Both the position numbers and the translations under genes were made by a program. Positions 8,439-15,891 of a stretch of 64,000 bases of DNA are shown here, piece by piece (position 1 is the first letter of the stretch; every line of letters begins with the position of its first letter). The notes beneath the pieces are model-generated. The model saw only the letters and a list, made by a program, of their open reading frames with translations. It was not told where the DNA came from and searched no databases. The stretch comes from an uncultured Candidatus Saccharibacteria bacterium. Lineage in GTDB: Bacteria; Patescibacteriota; Saccharimonadia; Saccharimonadales; Saccharimonadaceae. Location: the NCBI GenBank assembly GCA_938036625.1, contig CALHQH010000046.1:1-64000 (forward strand), in the 5' to 3' direction.

Positions 8439-9245
8439 ATGCATATTGCCATCCAAGGTCAGGCGGGGTCGTTTCATGAGCAGGCGGCGCAGCAGTGGTT
8501 TGGGCCGCAGGTCAATACCGTGCCGTGCACGACGTTTCGCGATGTTTTCCATGCGCACGCGACTGGCCAGGCCGAGGGCATCGTTGTGGCGGTGGAGAAC
8601 ACGCTCTACGGGACGATCAACGAGCCGTACCACTACCTCGAGGCATGCCCGCTACCCATCATTGGTGAGGTACGTCTTGCCATTGAGCAGATGCTCATTA
8701 CGCTACCTGGCGCTCACCTAGCTGATATTACCGAGGTGTATTCGCACCCCGTCGCACTTGCGCAGTGCCAGCGCTTTCTTGCTGCCAAGCTGCCGCATGC
8801 GGCGCAGAATGAATTTTTCGACACAGCGGGAGCGGTTGCCTATATCAAAGCAGCCGGCGACCCGCACAAAGCCGCCATCGCTGGCCAGGCGGCTGCTGCC
8901 CTCCATCATCTGCCCATCCTGCGCCGTAGCATCCAAGATAGCCACGACAACATCACCCGCTTCATCGTTCTCGCACCAGGCCACGCACCAGCCCGCGCCA
9001 ACCGCGCCACGCTCGTCGTCACGACCAATCACCAGCCTGGTGCGCTACTTGAGGTGTTGCGCATCTTCGCCGCGGCAGGCATCAATATCAGCAGCCTGCA
9101 GTCTCAACCGATCGTTGGCCAGCCCTGGCAATACAAATTCTTCCTCGTCGTCGACAGCGCAGGCGCCCCACTCCAGCATGCCCTGCGCGCCATCGAGCAA
9201 AGCGACCATACTGTACGACTGCTGGGTGAGTATTGTGGGGGGTGA
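8439..9245 (+). CDS. pheA: Prephenate dehydratase with ACT domain
   Basis: This enzyme converts prephenate to phenylpyruvate, the penultimate step to phenylalanine. The 268-residue protein has the catalytic domain at about residues 1-180, with the GQAGSFHEQAA start, the VAVENTLYGTI motif and the conserved NITRF (Thr-Arg-Phe) active-site motif. An ACT regulatory domain follows at about 190-268, with the GALLEVL and SLQSQP segments that correspond to the phenylalanine-sensing GALV and ESRP motifs. ESRP is degenerate (QSQP), so feedback control may be altered. It is one of few plus-strand genes, alone, and no other shikimate-pathway gene is in the window. In an organism expected to lack aromatic biosynthesis this is odd; use of host-derived prephenate or an acquired gene are possibilities. 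Confidence 0.93.
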   Translation: MHIAIQGQAGSFHEQAAQQWFGPQVNTVPCTTFRDVFHAHATGQAEGIVVAVENTLYGTINEPYHYLEACPLPIIGEVRLAIEQMLITLPGAHLADITEVYSHPVALAQCQRFLAAKLPHAAQNEFFDTAGAVAYIKAAGDPHKAAIAGQAAAALHHLPILRRSIQDSHDNITRFIVLAPGHAPARANRATLVVTTNHQPGALLEVLRIFAAAGINISSLQSQPIVGQPWQYKFFLVVDSAGAPLQHALRAIEQSDHTVRLLGEYCGG

Positions 9246-9247
9246 GG

Positions 9248-9415
9248 TTATTCCCACGTCTCTCGAATCATCGAGAGGTGCTTTTCGACCATCGGTCGGT
9301 CAAGGCCTTTGGCGATAAGCTCATCAGCACTAACGCCGGTCACGACTAGCTCCCGTTCGGAGGTAGCACAGAGAAAAGCGTATGTTAGGTAGTGTTTTGT
9401 TAAACCTGTGTACAA
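9248..9415 (-). CDS. Possible small protein, 55 aa (TTG start)
   Basis: A minus-strand frame between ftsK and pheA stays open from a stop inside the end of ftsK and reads as reasonable protein, with segments such as ELVVTGVSADELIAKGL and MVEKHLSMIRETWE. The only in-frame upstream start is TTG at 9415, with AAGG about 13 bases before it. Against it: the pheA terminator hairpin (9260-9277) falls within the frame, and the start is weak. It could also be the remnant of a longer gene. Confidence 0.3.
   Translation of the reverse strand: MYTGLTKHYLTYAFLCATSERELVVTGVSADELIAKGLDRPMVEKHLSMIRETWE
9260..9277 (+). terminator. Likely terminator after pheA
   Basis: CTCTCGA, loop ATCA, TCGAGAG: a perfect 7-bp stem 14 bases after the pheA stop, followed by GTGCTTTTC on the plus strand. 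Confidence 0.6.
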
Positions 9416-9428
9416 ACTGCTCGCTGCC

Positions 9429-11765
9429 TTATCCCAGCTCGTCCATGCTGCCGATCAGCACATCGCGCGGGCGTGAGCCGTCGGCTGGGCCAATGATGCC
9501 TTGCTCTTCCATCTCCTCCATGATGCGAGCCGCTCGGGCATAGCCCACGCGGAGCTTGCGCTGGAGGAGCGAAGTCGAGGCTTTGCGAGTCTCTACCACC
9601 ACCCGCACGGCATCGCGGAACATATCATCATTGCCTTCGCCGCCGCCGTCCATATCCATCACTACGCCACCTTTGCCATTGAGCTGGACAGGCTGGCTCA
9701 CGATCTCGTCATTATACTGCGGTGCCGACTGCATGCGCAGGTGGTCGGTCACCTTAGCGACTTCTTCGTCCATCACCCAAGCACCTTGGATACGCTTGGG
9801 CTTGGGCATGCTAGCGGTTTTCATCAGCATATCACCCTGACCAAGGAGTTTCTCGGCACCGATTTGGTCGAGAATAGTGCGGCTATCTACCTGACTGGCC
9901 ACTGTAAAGGCGATGCGGGCTGGCACGTTGGCCTTGATGAGGCCGGTAATCACATCCACGCTTGGCCGCTGCGTCGCCAGCACTAGGTGAATACCAACTG
10001 CTCGAGCCTTCTGGGCCAGGCGGACGATCAGCGCCTCCACATCGCGCGCTGCCACCATCATCAGGTCGGCTAGCTCATCTACCACAATGACAACATACGG
10101 CATGCGGCCTTCGTCGACCTTTTGCATGTGGCCTTGCTCATCGGCCACGGCGATCTGCTTACCGCGGGTTTTGATCTTTTCGTTATACGTCTTGATGTCG
10201 CGCACCTTCTCCTCAGCCAGCAGACTGTAGCGCCGCTCCATTTCATTGACCGCCCACTTAAGGGCACTAATGGTTTTCTCTGGCTCAACAATAACAGGGG
10301 TCAGGAGGTGTGGGATATCGGCATACGGTGCCATCTCTACCTGCTTGGGATCGACGAGGATGAGCTTCATTTCGCTGGGACTGTTGCGGTAGAGCAAGCT
10401 AGTGAGGAGCGTGTTGATCATCACTGACTTACCCGAGCCCGTCTGCCCCGCTACCAAGAGGTGCGGCATTTTATTGAGCTCACCGACGAAGGGCCGGCCC
10501 GAGATGTCCTTACCAATCGCAAACGCCAGTGGCTCCTTGGCACGCTGCCACTCGGGGCTATCTAATACCCCGCGCAGGCGCACATCGGCCGCCTTGCGGT
10601 TTGGCACTTCGATACCCACGGCCTTCTTGCCGGGGATGGGCGCCTCAATGCGAAGGCTGGATGCCGCGAGATTGAGCGCGATATTCGTCTCCAGCGCAGT
10701 GATGCGGTTGAGCTTAACGCCGACGGGCGGCTTGAGGGTATATTGCGTCACCTTCGGGCCAATGTTTGCCCCTTCCATCTCGACATTGATGTTAAATTCG
10801 TGCAGCGTGTCTTGGATAATGTGGGCATTTTGCTCAATGTCGCCAGCATCAGCCGGGCTCTGACGCTTCTCCAGCAGCTCCAGGCTGGGCGGCTGCCAGT
10901 TGGGATCATTAACAGCAAGCATAGCAGACCGGTCTTCGGCTGCTTTATCTACAGAGGTAGACGGTGTGCTGTCGCGCAAGGTCGCCCGTGGTTTTTTGTC
11001 TGGTTTTGGCTCAGCCGGGCCATCGCCTGAGAGGGTTGGGACGCCCGCGTTGAGCTTAAAGTCACTCATAGCAGCAGGCTTATCTTGAGCCTTCTCGTCC
11101 TTACTACGCTTGGTCTTTTTACTGGTGTCTGGTGCTTGGCTATCAGCGGCGCGGCGGGCCACTGCCACATTGGCGGCATCGTCTGCCTCAGCCTGGCTAC
11201 GCACCATGTTTTGTAGGCCACGCCACAGTGCCATGGGCGAGACACGCAAGACGAAGAGTAGCGTCAAGCCGATCAACAATACATACACAAAGACCCCCAC
11301 TGGCCGGTCGACCAGTGCCAGCATAGCACGATTGAGTAAGTCACCCATGACACCGCCTGTCGCAGCCGAGCCTCGCCGCAGTAGGCCAAATAGCCCCGCA
11401 AACCACAACACCATCAGCACCGCTGCAAGCTTCAGCGCCACTGGTAAGCGGTTGTTCTCCGCCCGAAAGATCGCCACCGCCACATACACCGCCACTACTG
11501 GGACAACATACACCGCATAGCCAATAATATGCAGCATTGTCGCATCAAGCCACTTGAGAATTGGCCCACCCGAGCCAAACCACGACACCACCAGCAATAC
11601 CGAAAATGCCAGCAGTAGCACCGCCGACACCTGCACCCAAAACCCCGCTGGCAACGTATGCTGCGGCGCGGCCTGCTTGGCTTTGCTCTTGCTCGGGCTG
11701 CGCCGACGAGCAGCGCTTGAGCGAGTAGACGAACGAGTGCGAGTGGTTTTTCTTTTTGTAGCCAT
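9429..11765 (-). CDS. ftsK: DNA translocase FtsK/SpoIIIE
   Basis: FtsK is an inner-membrane motor that pumps chromosomal DNA through the division septum. The 778-residue protein has a basic N-terminal tail and four membrane helices (about 42-64, 77-100, 109-130, 155-174). A charged low-complexity linker (about 185-285) follows, then the RecA-like motor with Walker A at 440-447 (GQTGSGKS) and Walker B-like VVIVVDELADLM. The C-terminal gamma winged-helix domain (about 725-775, LLQRKLRVGYARAARIM) reads polar DNA sequences. This is full SpoIIIE/FtsK architecture with a short linker. It is divergent from a small plus-strand gene. Confidence 0.97.
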   Translation of the reverse strand: MATKRKTTRTRSSTRSSAARRRSPSKSKAKQAAPQHTLPAGFWVQVSAVLLLAFSVLLVVSWFGSGGPILKWLDATMLHIIGYAVYVVPVVAVYVAVAIFRAENNRLPVALKLAAVLMVLWFAGLFGLLRRGSAATGGVMGDLLNRAMLALVDRPVGVFVYVLLIGLTLLFVLRVSPMALWRGLQNMVRSQAEADDAANVAVARRAADSQAPDTSKKTKRSKDEKAQDKPAAMSDFKLNAGVPTLSGDGPAEPKPDKKPRATLRDSTPSTSVDKAAEDRSAMLAVNDPNWQPPSLELLEKRQSPADAGDIEQNAHIIQDTLHEFNINVEMEGANIGPKVTQYTLKPPVGVKLNRITALETNIALNLAASSLRIEAPIPGKKAVGIEVPNRKAADVRLRGVLDSPEWQRAKEPLAFAIGKDISGRPFVGELNKMPHLLVAGQTGSGKSVMINTLLTSLLYRNSPSEMKLILVDPKQVEMAPYADIPHLLTPVIVEPEKTISALKWAVNEMERRYSLLAEEKVRDIKTYNEKIKTRGKQIAVADEQGHMQKVDEGRMPYVVIVVDELADLMMVAARDVEALIVRLAQKARAVGIHLVLATQRPSVDVITGLIKANVPARIAFTVASQVDSRTILDQIGAEKLLGQGDMLMKTASMPKPKRIQGAWVMDEEVAKVTDHLRMQSAPQYNDEIVSQPVQLNGKGGVVMDMDGGGEGNDDMFRDAVRVVVETRKASTSLLQRKLRVGYARAARIMEEMEEQGIIGPADGSRPRDVLIGSMDELG

Positions 11766-11910
11766 ATCCTTTTTATTGTACTCTGTTTATGCTTGGTTTG
11801 ATAGCGTATATTGTAGCATAATTTACTACATTAGGCAATCGGTGTGGGATTGTGGGCACAGTCTTTGTTTTCTCAGCGTTAGCTTCATCGTCTCATCGCC
11901 TTCTCAGATA

Positions 11911-11937
11911 GAGTATGAGGGCAGATTGTCATAATCT
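11911..11937 (+). repeat. Dispersed 27-bp intergenic repeat, copy 1
   Basis: GAGTATGA-N3-CAGATTGTCATAATCT. The same 24 of 27 bases occur at 40799-40825; only the N3 differs. The right part contains AGATT/AATCT as a small inverted repeat. It lies in the divergent region between ftsK and the small gene at 12082. Confidence 0.75.
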
Positions 11938-12081
11938 TTGCGTCCAACATCAAGCGGTCAACATTTAGGAAGTAGAGACTCTTACAGTGTTCCTGAGGAG
12001 GGATGAGCAAGAATACAAAGCGTGAAACTCAAAAAATAGCTATTTTGTCCATTCTATGTCACAATAGAGCAAGGAGGTCGT

Positions 12082-12243
12082 ATGCAGCAGATGGTATGGA
12101 ATATAGTAACGATGATTGCGCCCTTTGCGGTGATTGCCTTTGTCTTGGTGGTGCTGGCCGAATATTTGCGCGTGCAGCAGCGCATCAAACACCTGGAGGA
12201 GATGGTGCACAAGCTGCAGCAGCGAATTAAGTCGGATACGTAG
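12082..12243 (+). CDS. Small single-pass membrane protein, 53 aa
   Basis: The frame starts MQQMVWNIVTM at an ATG preceded by a perfect AAGGAGG at ideal spacing. Residues about 6-27 form one hydrophobic helix, followed by a 25-residue amphipathic, coiled-coil-like cytoplasmic tail (EYLRVQQRIKHLEEMVHKLQ). A strong terminator follows 14 bases after the stop, so it is a complete transcription unit. I do not recognise a family; small phage-shock or FtsL/FtsB-like proteins have a similar layout. A longer frame in another phase from 12003 is less likely because its GGAGG touches the start codon. Confidence 0.75.
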   Translation: MQQMVWNIVTMIAPFAVIAFVLVVLAEYLRVQQRIKHLEEMVHKLQQRIKSDT

Positions 12244-12256
12244 CCACAGGTTGCAC

Positions 12257-12288
12257 AAAAAAGCCAGCTATATAGCGCTGGCTTTTTC
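12257..12288. terminator. Bidirectional terminator
   Basis: AAAAAAGCCAGC and GCTGGCTTTTT flank an 8-base loop. T-runs appear on both strands, so it serves the small plus-strand gene at 12082 and the end of rnj from the other side. Confidence 0.85.
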
Positions 12289-12311
12289 ATTTTTGATATT
12301 GTGGACGACCC

Positions 12312-14657
12312 CTAGTAGCTTCGGCGCTCCGAGCGATCCTTTGGCATGGCTACCTCAGTGTCGGGCTCTTGCCGCGGTGGGAACTTTTTGCGCGGCAGGC
12401 CGGCAAAGGCGTCGTTGCTCGGCTGCTTGCTGCGGGCGGTCGGGCGATTATTGGCTGGGCGGCGCTTGCGCGTATTAGCTGGGCGAGTTGGCGCTTTCTC
12501 CTCTGTCGTGGCAGGCAATGCACCAGCTGTTTTGCGGGCGGCAATGGCGGCTGCTTTGGCGGCGGCACCACCCTTGGCGATGCGCGGTGGCGTGTGTGGC
12601 TGAGCTGGCGCAACGAGGCTCTGGCGCGAGCGCCCAGCTGGGACTTCGCGCCCCACACGAGTCGTGCGACTCGGTGCCTTTTGTGGTGCACCGACTTCGT
12701 TAATCACTGGAATGATGATGGGCATGCGGCGTGTCTGGTCGTAGAGCACGCGGGCAATGTCATCTTTGATTTCCTTCTTTACGACATCAAGGTCATACGA
12801 GCCCACCATGCTGCGCGCTGCTTTTTGCTTGAGGTAGGCGCGGATCATCCCCATCAGTTCTTCGTTATCGCGCAGGTAGATAAAGCCCCGGCTGATGATA
12901 TCTGGACTGGTGAGGAGGCGGCCCGTTCCACGCTGGACGGTGAGCACCACAACGAACATCCCCTCCAGGCTCATGTGGATGCGATCCTTCAGCACGACAT
13001 CGCTCACGACTGCACCAGCGTCGTCATACATTGTGCCGCCCGAGTGCGGAATGCGCCCAATCTTGTGTGCACCATCGGTCGTAAACTCCACAATATCCCC
13101 CGGATCGCAGACAAAGATATGACTGCGTGGGATACCACACTCCTTCTCGGCCAGGCGAGCATTGTGCACTAACATGTGGAATTCGCCGTGGTTGGGCAAG
13201 TAGTATGTGGGCTTGACGGCACTAATGAGTCGCACGTGGTCATCATAATAACCATGGCCAGACAGGTGGAGCGGCCCCACACCGGTCAGGTGTGTCTTGC
13301 CGTTTTGCACCACATCGCCACCTTCGCGCATCAGGCCATCCACGGTGCGTACGACGTACTTCTCGTTGCCTGGGATGGGGTTGGAGCTAAAGACCACCAC
13401 ATCACTCCCCTTGATCTTGACGAACTTATGCGCCCCCGTTGCCATGCGGTTAAGGACTGCACTAAATTCTCCCTGGCTACCCGTACAGACGATGGTAATC
13501 TTGTGGTCGGGCAACTTAACGAGGTCTTCCATCTTGACCACCGTATCTTTGGGGATTTTGATAGCACCAGTGCGCAGTGCTACCTCCAGATTCTGGATCA
13601 TACTAAAGCCAGCAAAGGCCACCTTGCGCCCATGCTTCTCTGCTTCCTCGAGGATGAGCTGAATGCGGTGCAGCTGGCTAGAGAAACTACTGATGATGAT
13701 GCGGCTCTTGGCCCACTTGTCCATCACCTCACCCATGCTGTGCTGGATGTCGTGCTCACCGTGGGTGTGAGTGCCAGCGCTCTCGCAGTTGGTCGATTCG
13801 TTCATCATGAGGAGGAAGCCCTCGGTGTGTGAGATATCTTGCAAACGCTCGAAGTCGAACTTGCGGCCATCCACCGGGTTTTCCTCAATACGCCAGTCAC
13901 CGCTACTGAGAATGTTCCCTACTGGCGTACGCACCACTACTGCAGCCGAATCAGGAATGGAGTGATTCACCCGCACCAGCTCCACACTAAAGGAGTCGCA
14001 CAGCTGGACGATCTCATGCTCCTCAGGCTTGAGCTCATGATACTCTGGCTCGTAGCTGCCATCGGTCTCGGCCATAGTGCGCTGCAGCATACCCAATGTA
14101 AAGGCTGTGCCATAGACTGGCGCAGGCAGCTTGGGGATGATATGCCGAAAGGCACCGATATGGTCGAGGTGCCCGTGGGTAAAGATATGTGCTCGAATCT
14201 TGTGCTTATTCTCCTCCAGCCACTGCGTATCGGGGATGATGTAGTTGATGCCTGGGTAGTCGCTACCTGGGAAGAGGAAGCCCATGTCGATGATGATGAT
14301 ATCGTTGTCGTACTCAATGGCTGTCATGTTCTTGCCAATACCCATCTCGCCCACCCCACCAATCGGGATGACCTTGAGCGTTGGGCGCGGCGCACGAGGC
14401 CGCTTGGGCTGCATATTGAGAGTAAACTGCTCGCCACCATAGCCATTGTAGACCGACTTATTGACCGGCACATTAATGACGTGCTGCGAGGCCTGGGCAT
14501 TGACCCCCTCGCTGGTGCGGCGCTGCGCCCGAAAGACCTCGCCTTTGCGCGTGGTGGTGGCGCTGAGCACCGTGTTGGTTGTCGCTGGTTGTTTACTTGC
14601 GTGTGGACGCTTCTTGGCGTCATCTGCCTGGGGTGTGGCCACTCGTCGTTGACCCAT
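12312..14657 (-). CDS. rnj: Ribonuclease J
   Basis: RNase J is a metallo-beta-lactamase-fold 5'-3' exo- and endonuclease for mRNA decay and rRNA maturation. The catalytic core begins near residue 93 (KVIPIGGVGEMGIGKNM). The zinc motif HGHLDHIGA is at 161-169 (H161, H163, D165, H166), and the beta-CASP region carries GSQGEFSAVL and LHLSGHGYYDD. At 781 residues it is longer than the usual 550-600, because of a disordered N-terminal extension of about 90 residues and a basic Ala/Arg/Lys/Pro-rich tail of about 130. AAGGAG lies nine bases before the ATG. With PNPase and oligoribonuclease also encoded here, the window carries much of an RNA-decay set. Confidence 0.96.
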   Translation of the reverse strand: MGQRRVATPQADDAKKRPHASKQPATTNTVLSATTTRKGEVFRAQRRTSEGVNAQASQHVINVPVNKSVYNGYGGEQFTLNMQPKRPRAPRPTLKVIPIGGVGEMGIGKNMTAIEYDNDIIIIDMGFLFPGSDYPGINYIIPDTQWLEENKHKIRAHIFTHGHLDHIGAFRHIIPKLPAPVYGTAFTLGMLQRTMAETDGSYEPEYHELKPEEHEIVQLCDSFSVELVRVNHSIPDSAAVVVRTPVGNILSSGDWRIEENPVDGRKFDFERLQDISHTEGFLLMMNESTNCESAGTHTHGEHDIQHSMGEVMDKWAKSRIIISSFSSQLHRIQLILEEAEKHGRKVAFAGFSMIQNLEVALRTGAIKIPKDTVVKMEDLVKLPDHKITIVCTGSQGEFSAVLNRMATGAHKFVKIKGSDVVVFSSNPIPGNEKYVVRTVDGLMREGGDVVQNGKTHLTGVGPLHLSGHGYYDDHVRLISAVKPTYYLPNHGEFHMLVHNARLAEKECGIPRSHIFVCDPGDIVEFTTDGAHKIGRIPHSGGTMYDDAGAVVSDVVLKDRIHMSLEGMFVVVLTVQRGTGRLLTSPDIISRGFIYLRDNEELMGMIRAYLKQKAARSMVGSYDLDVVKKEIKDDIARVLYDQTRRMPIIIPVINEVGAPQKAPSRTTRVGREVPAGRSRQSLVAPAQPHTPPRIAKGGAAAKAAAIAARKTAGALPATTEEKAPTRPANTRKRRPANNRPTARSKQPSNDAFAGLPRKKFPPRQEPDTEVAMPKDRSERRSY

Positions 14658-14761
14658 TGTATCTCACTCCTTCTAATACATTATTCTGGTTCTACTAATA
14701 AGAGACAGGCTAAGAGCCTCAATAAGTGATTGTATTATAGCAGATGATGGTGAGGTGTGTC

Positions 14762-14788
14762 AAAGCCACCTCTCGCGAGGTGGCTTTT
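14762..14788. terminator. Strong hairpin between rnj and the upstream gene
   Basis: AAAGCCACCTC, loop TCGC, GAGGTGGCTTT: an 11-bp perfect stem. T-runs are short (four on the plus side, three on the minus side). It probably terminates the 14819-15724 gene on the minus strand. Confidence 0.6.
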
Positions 14789-14818
14789 GCTTCGTGTCGC
14801 AACGAATTGATAGTGTAT

Positions 14819-15724
14819 CTATGCACACCAAAATCGCAGCATATCGCTCAAATTTTCGCCTGTTCCCGCTTGGGAGGCTGGCTGCCATGATGCGCCATCA
14901 CTTGGGCTGCTGCCATCAGGGTTCTCTGCGCTAGCCGATGCTTCTTCGACGGCAAACGTTGGTGCGCCATTCTCATCAGTGGTTCGCGTCATCCGTGTGT
15001 ATGGCTTCTCATTTGGGTCAGTATTGCCACTTGGACGGAAGCTGCTTGCCGCCGCAACTTCTGTGGCAGGGTTGCTTGTGATCTGTAGCAGCTCTACCGT
15101 CGTCAGCTCGCCAACTGGCTGAGCAGCCCCTGGCTCTTGTGATGTCTCCAGTGTCATCTCCTCTCGGGTGGTTGTCTTGCCAGTGGTTGTGTCTTTTTGT
15201 TTGTGTGCCACCGTCGTTACAACGACGTTTTGCCCATCATGGCTGACGGTAGTTCGCTTCGCTGTAATAATCTCCTTAATACCCCTACTCTTATCAGTCT
15301 GGTACACTGCAAGAGAGTCACCCATATAACGATCTGTCTTCGTCTTGCCCTGCAGCTCGGTATAGCGCGTCGTAATGCCATGCAAAACTTCCCTGTCGAC
15401 CTTCTTTACATCAATCTCACCATCAGGAGTTGTAAATTCTACCTCACGACCCGATTGCCCAAATGGCTCAGCCGTTGCGGCTGTTTCGCTATGAGTTGGG
15501 GCGTCTGCGTGGTTGCTGCAATATGCCGCACCATTTATACCAATAAGTAGGACAGCAAGAGCCGCTGCTTTTTGTCCAAACGAAAACCGTAATATATCTA
15601 TCTTATCAGTATCATCAGTAGCACTCTCATTACTTAACGTAATGCGCGAGTTTGTCTCACTCAAAATTGGTTTTCGTACAAAGCTCCCTTCCATACTGCT
15701 TGTTCCCTGCCGGGGTTTCTTCAT
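14819..15724 (-). CDS. Hypothetical single-pass membrane protein, 301 aa
   Basis: The protein has a polar cytoplasmic N-terminus of about 45 residues and one hydrophobic helix (about 50-65, KAAALAVLLIGINGAAYC). A long Thr/Glu/Ser-rich, probably disordered, extracellular part follows. No enzyme motif is visible. The ATG at 15724 is chosen because GGAGG lies eight bases upstream; three further in-frame starts overlap or touch that site. I do not recognise a family. The high Thr and Ser content outside the membrane resembles wall-spanning stalks of other envelope proteins here. Confidence 0.75.
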   Translation of the reverse strand: MKKPRQGTSSMEGSFVRKPILSETNSRITLSNESATDDTDKIDILRFSFGQKAAALAVLLIGINGAAYCSNHADAPTHSETAATAEPFGQSGREVEFTTPDGEIDVKKVDREVLHGITTRYTELQGKTKTDRYMGDSLAVYQTDKSRGIKEIITAKRTTVSHDGQNVVVTTVAHKQKDTTTGKTTTREEMTLETSQEPGAAQPVGELTTVELLQITSNPATEVAAASSFRPSGNTDPNEKPYTRMTRTTDENGAPTFAVEEASASAENPDGSSPSDGASWQPASQAGTGENLSDMLRFWCA

Positions 15725-15891
15725 TATCATCACCTCCTGCTTTATTTTACTAATTACCTATTTTACCGCTATAGTACTTGGTATTTGCTATATATGTCAA
15801 ATATGTTCTATTCGGGTCCCAAAGCTAGCAGGCAAAAAGCCGACTACCCCACAATAGCCGGCTCTGTGCTATGCCTCGCGGCACATTAATT

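Noticed and set aside
12003..12230. Longer plus-strand frame overlapping the small membrane protein
   Set aside because: Its GGAGG touches the ATG, while the 12082 frame has ideal spacing and a sensible membrane helix plus coiled coil.
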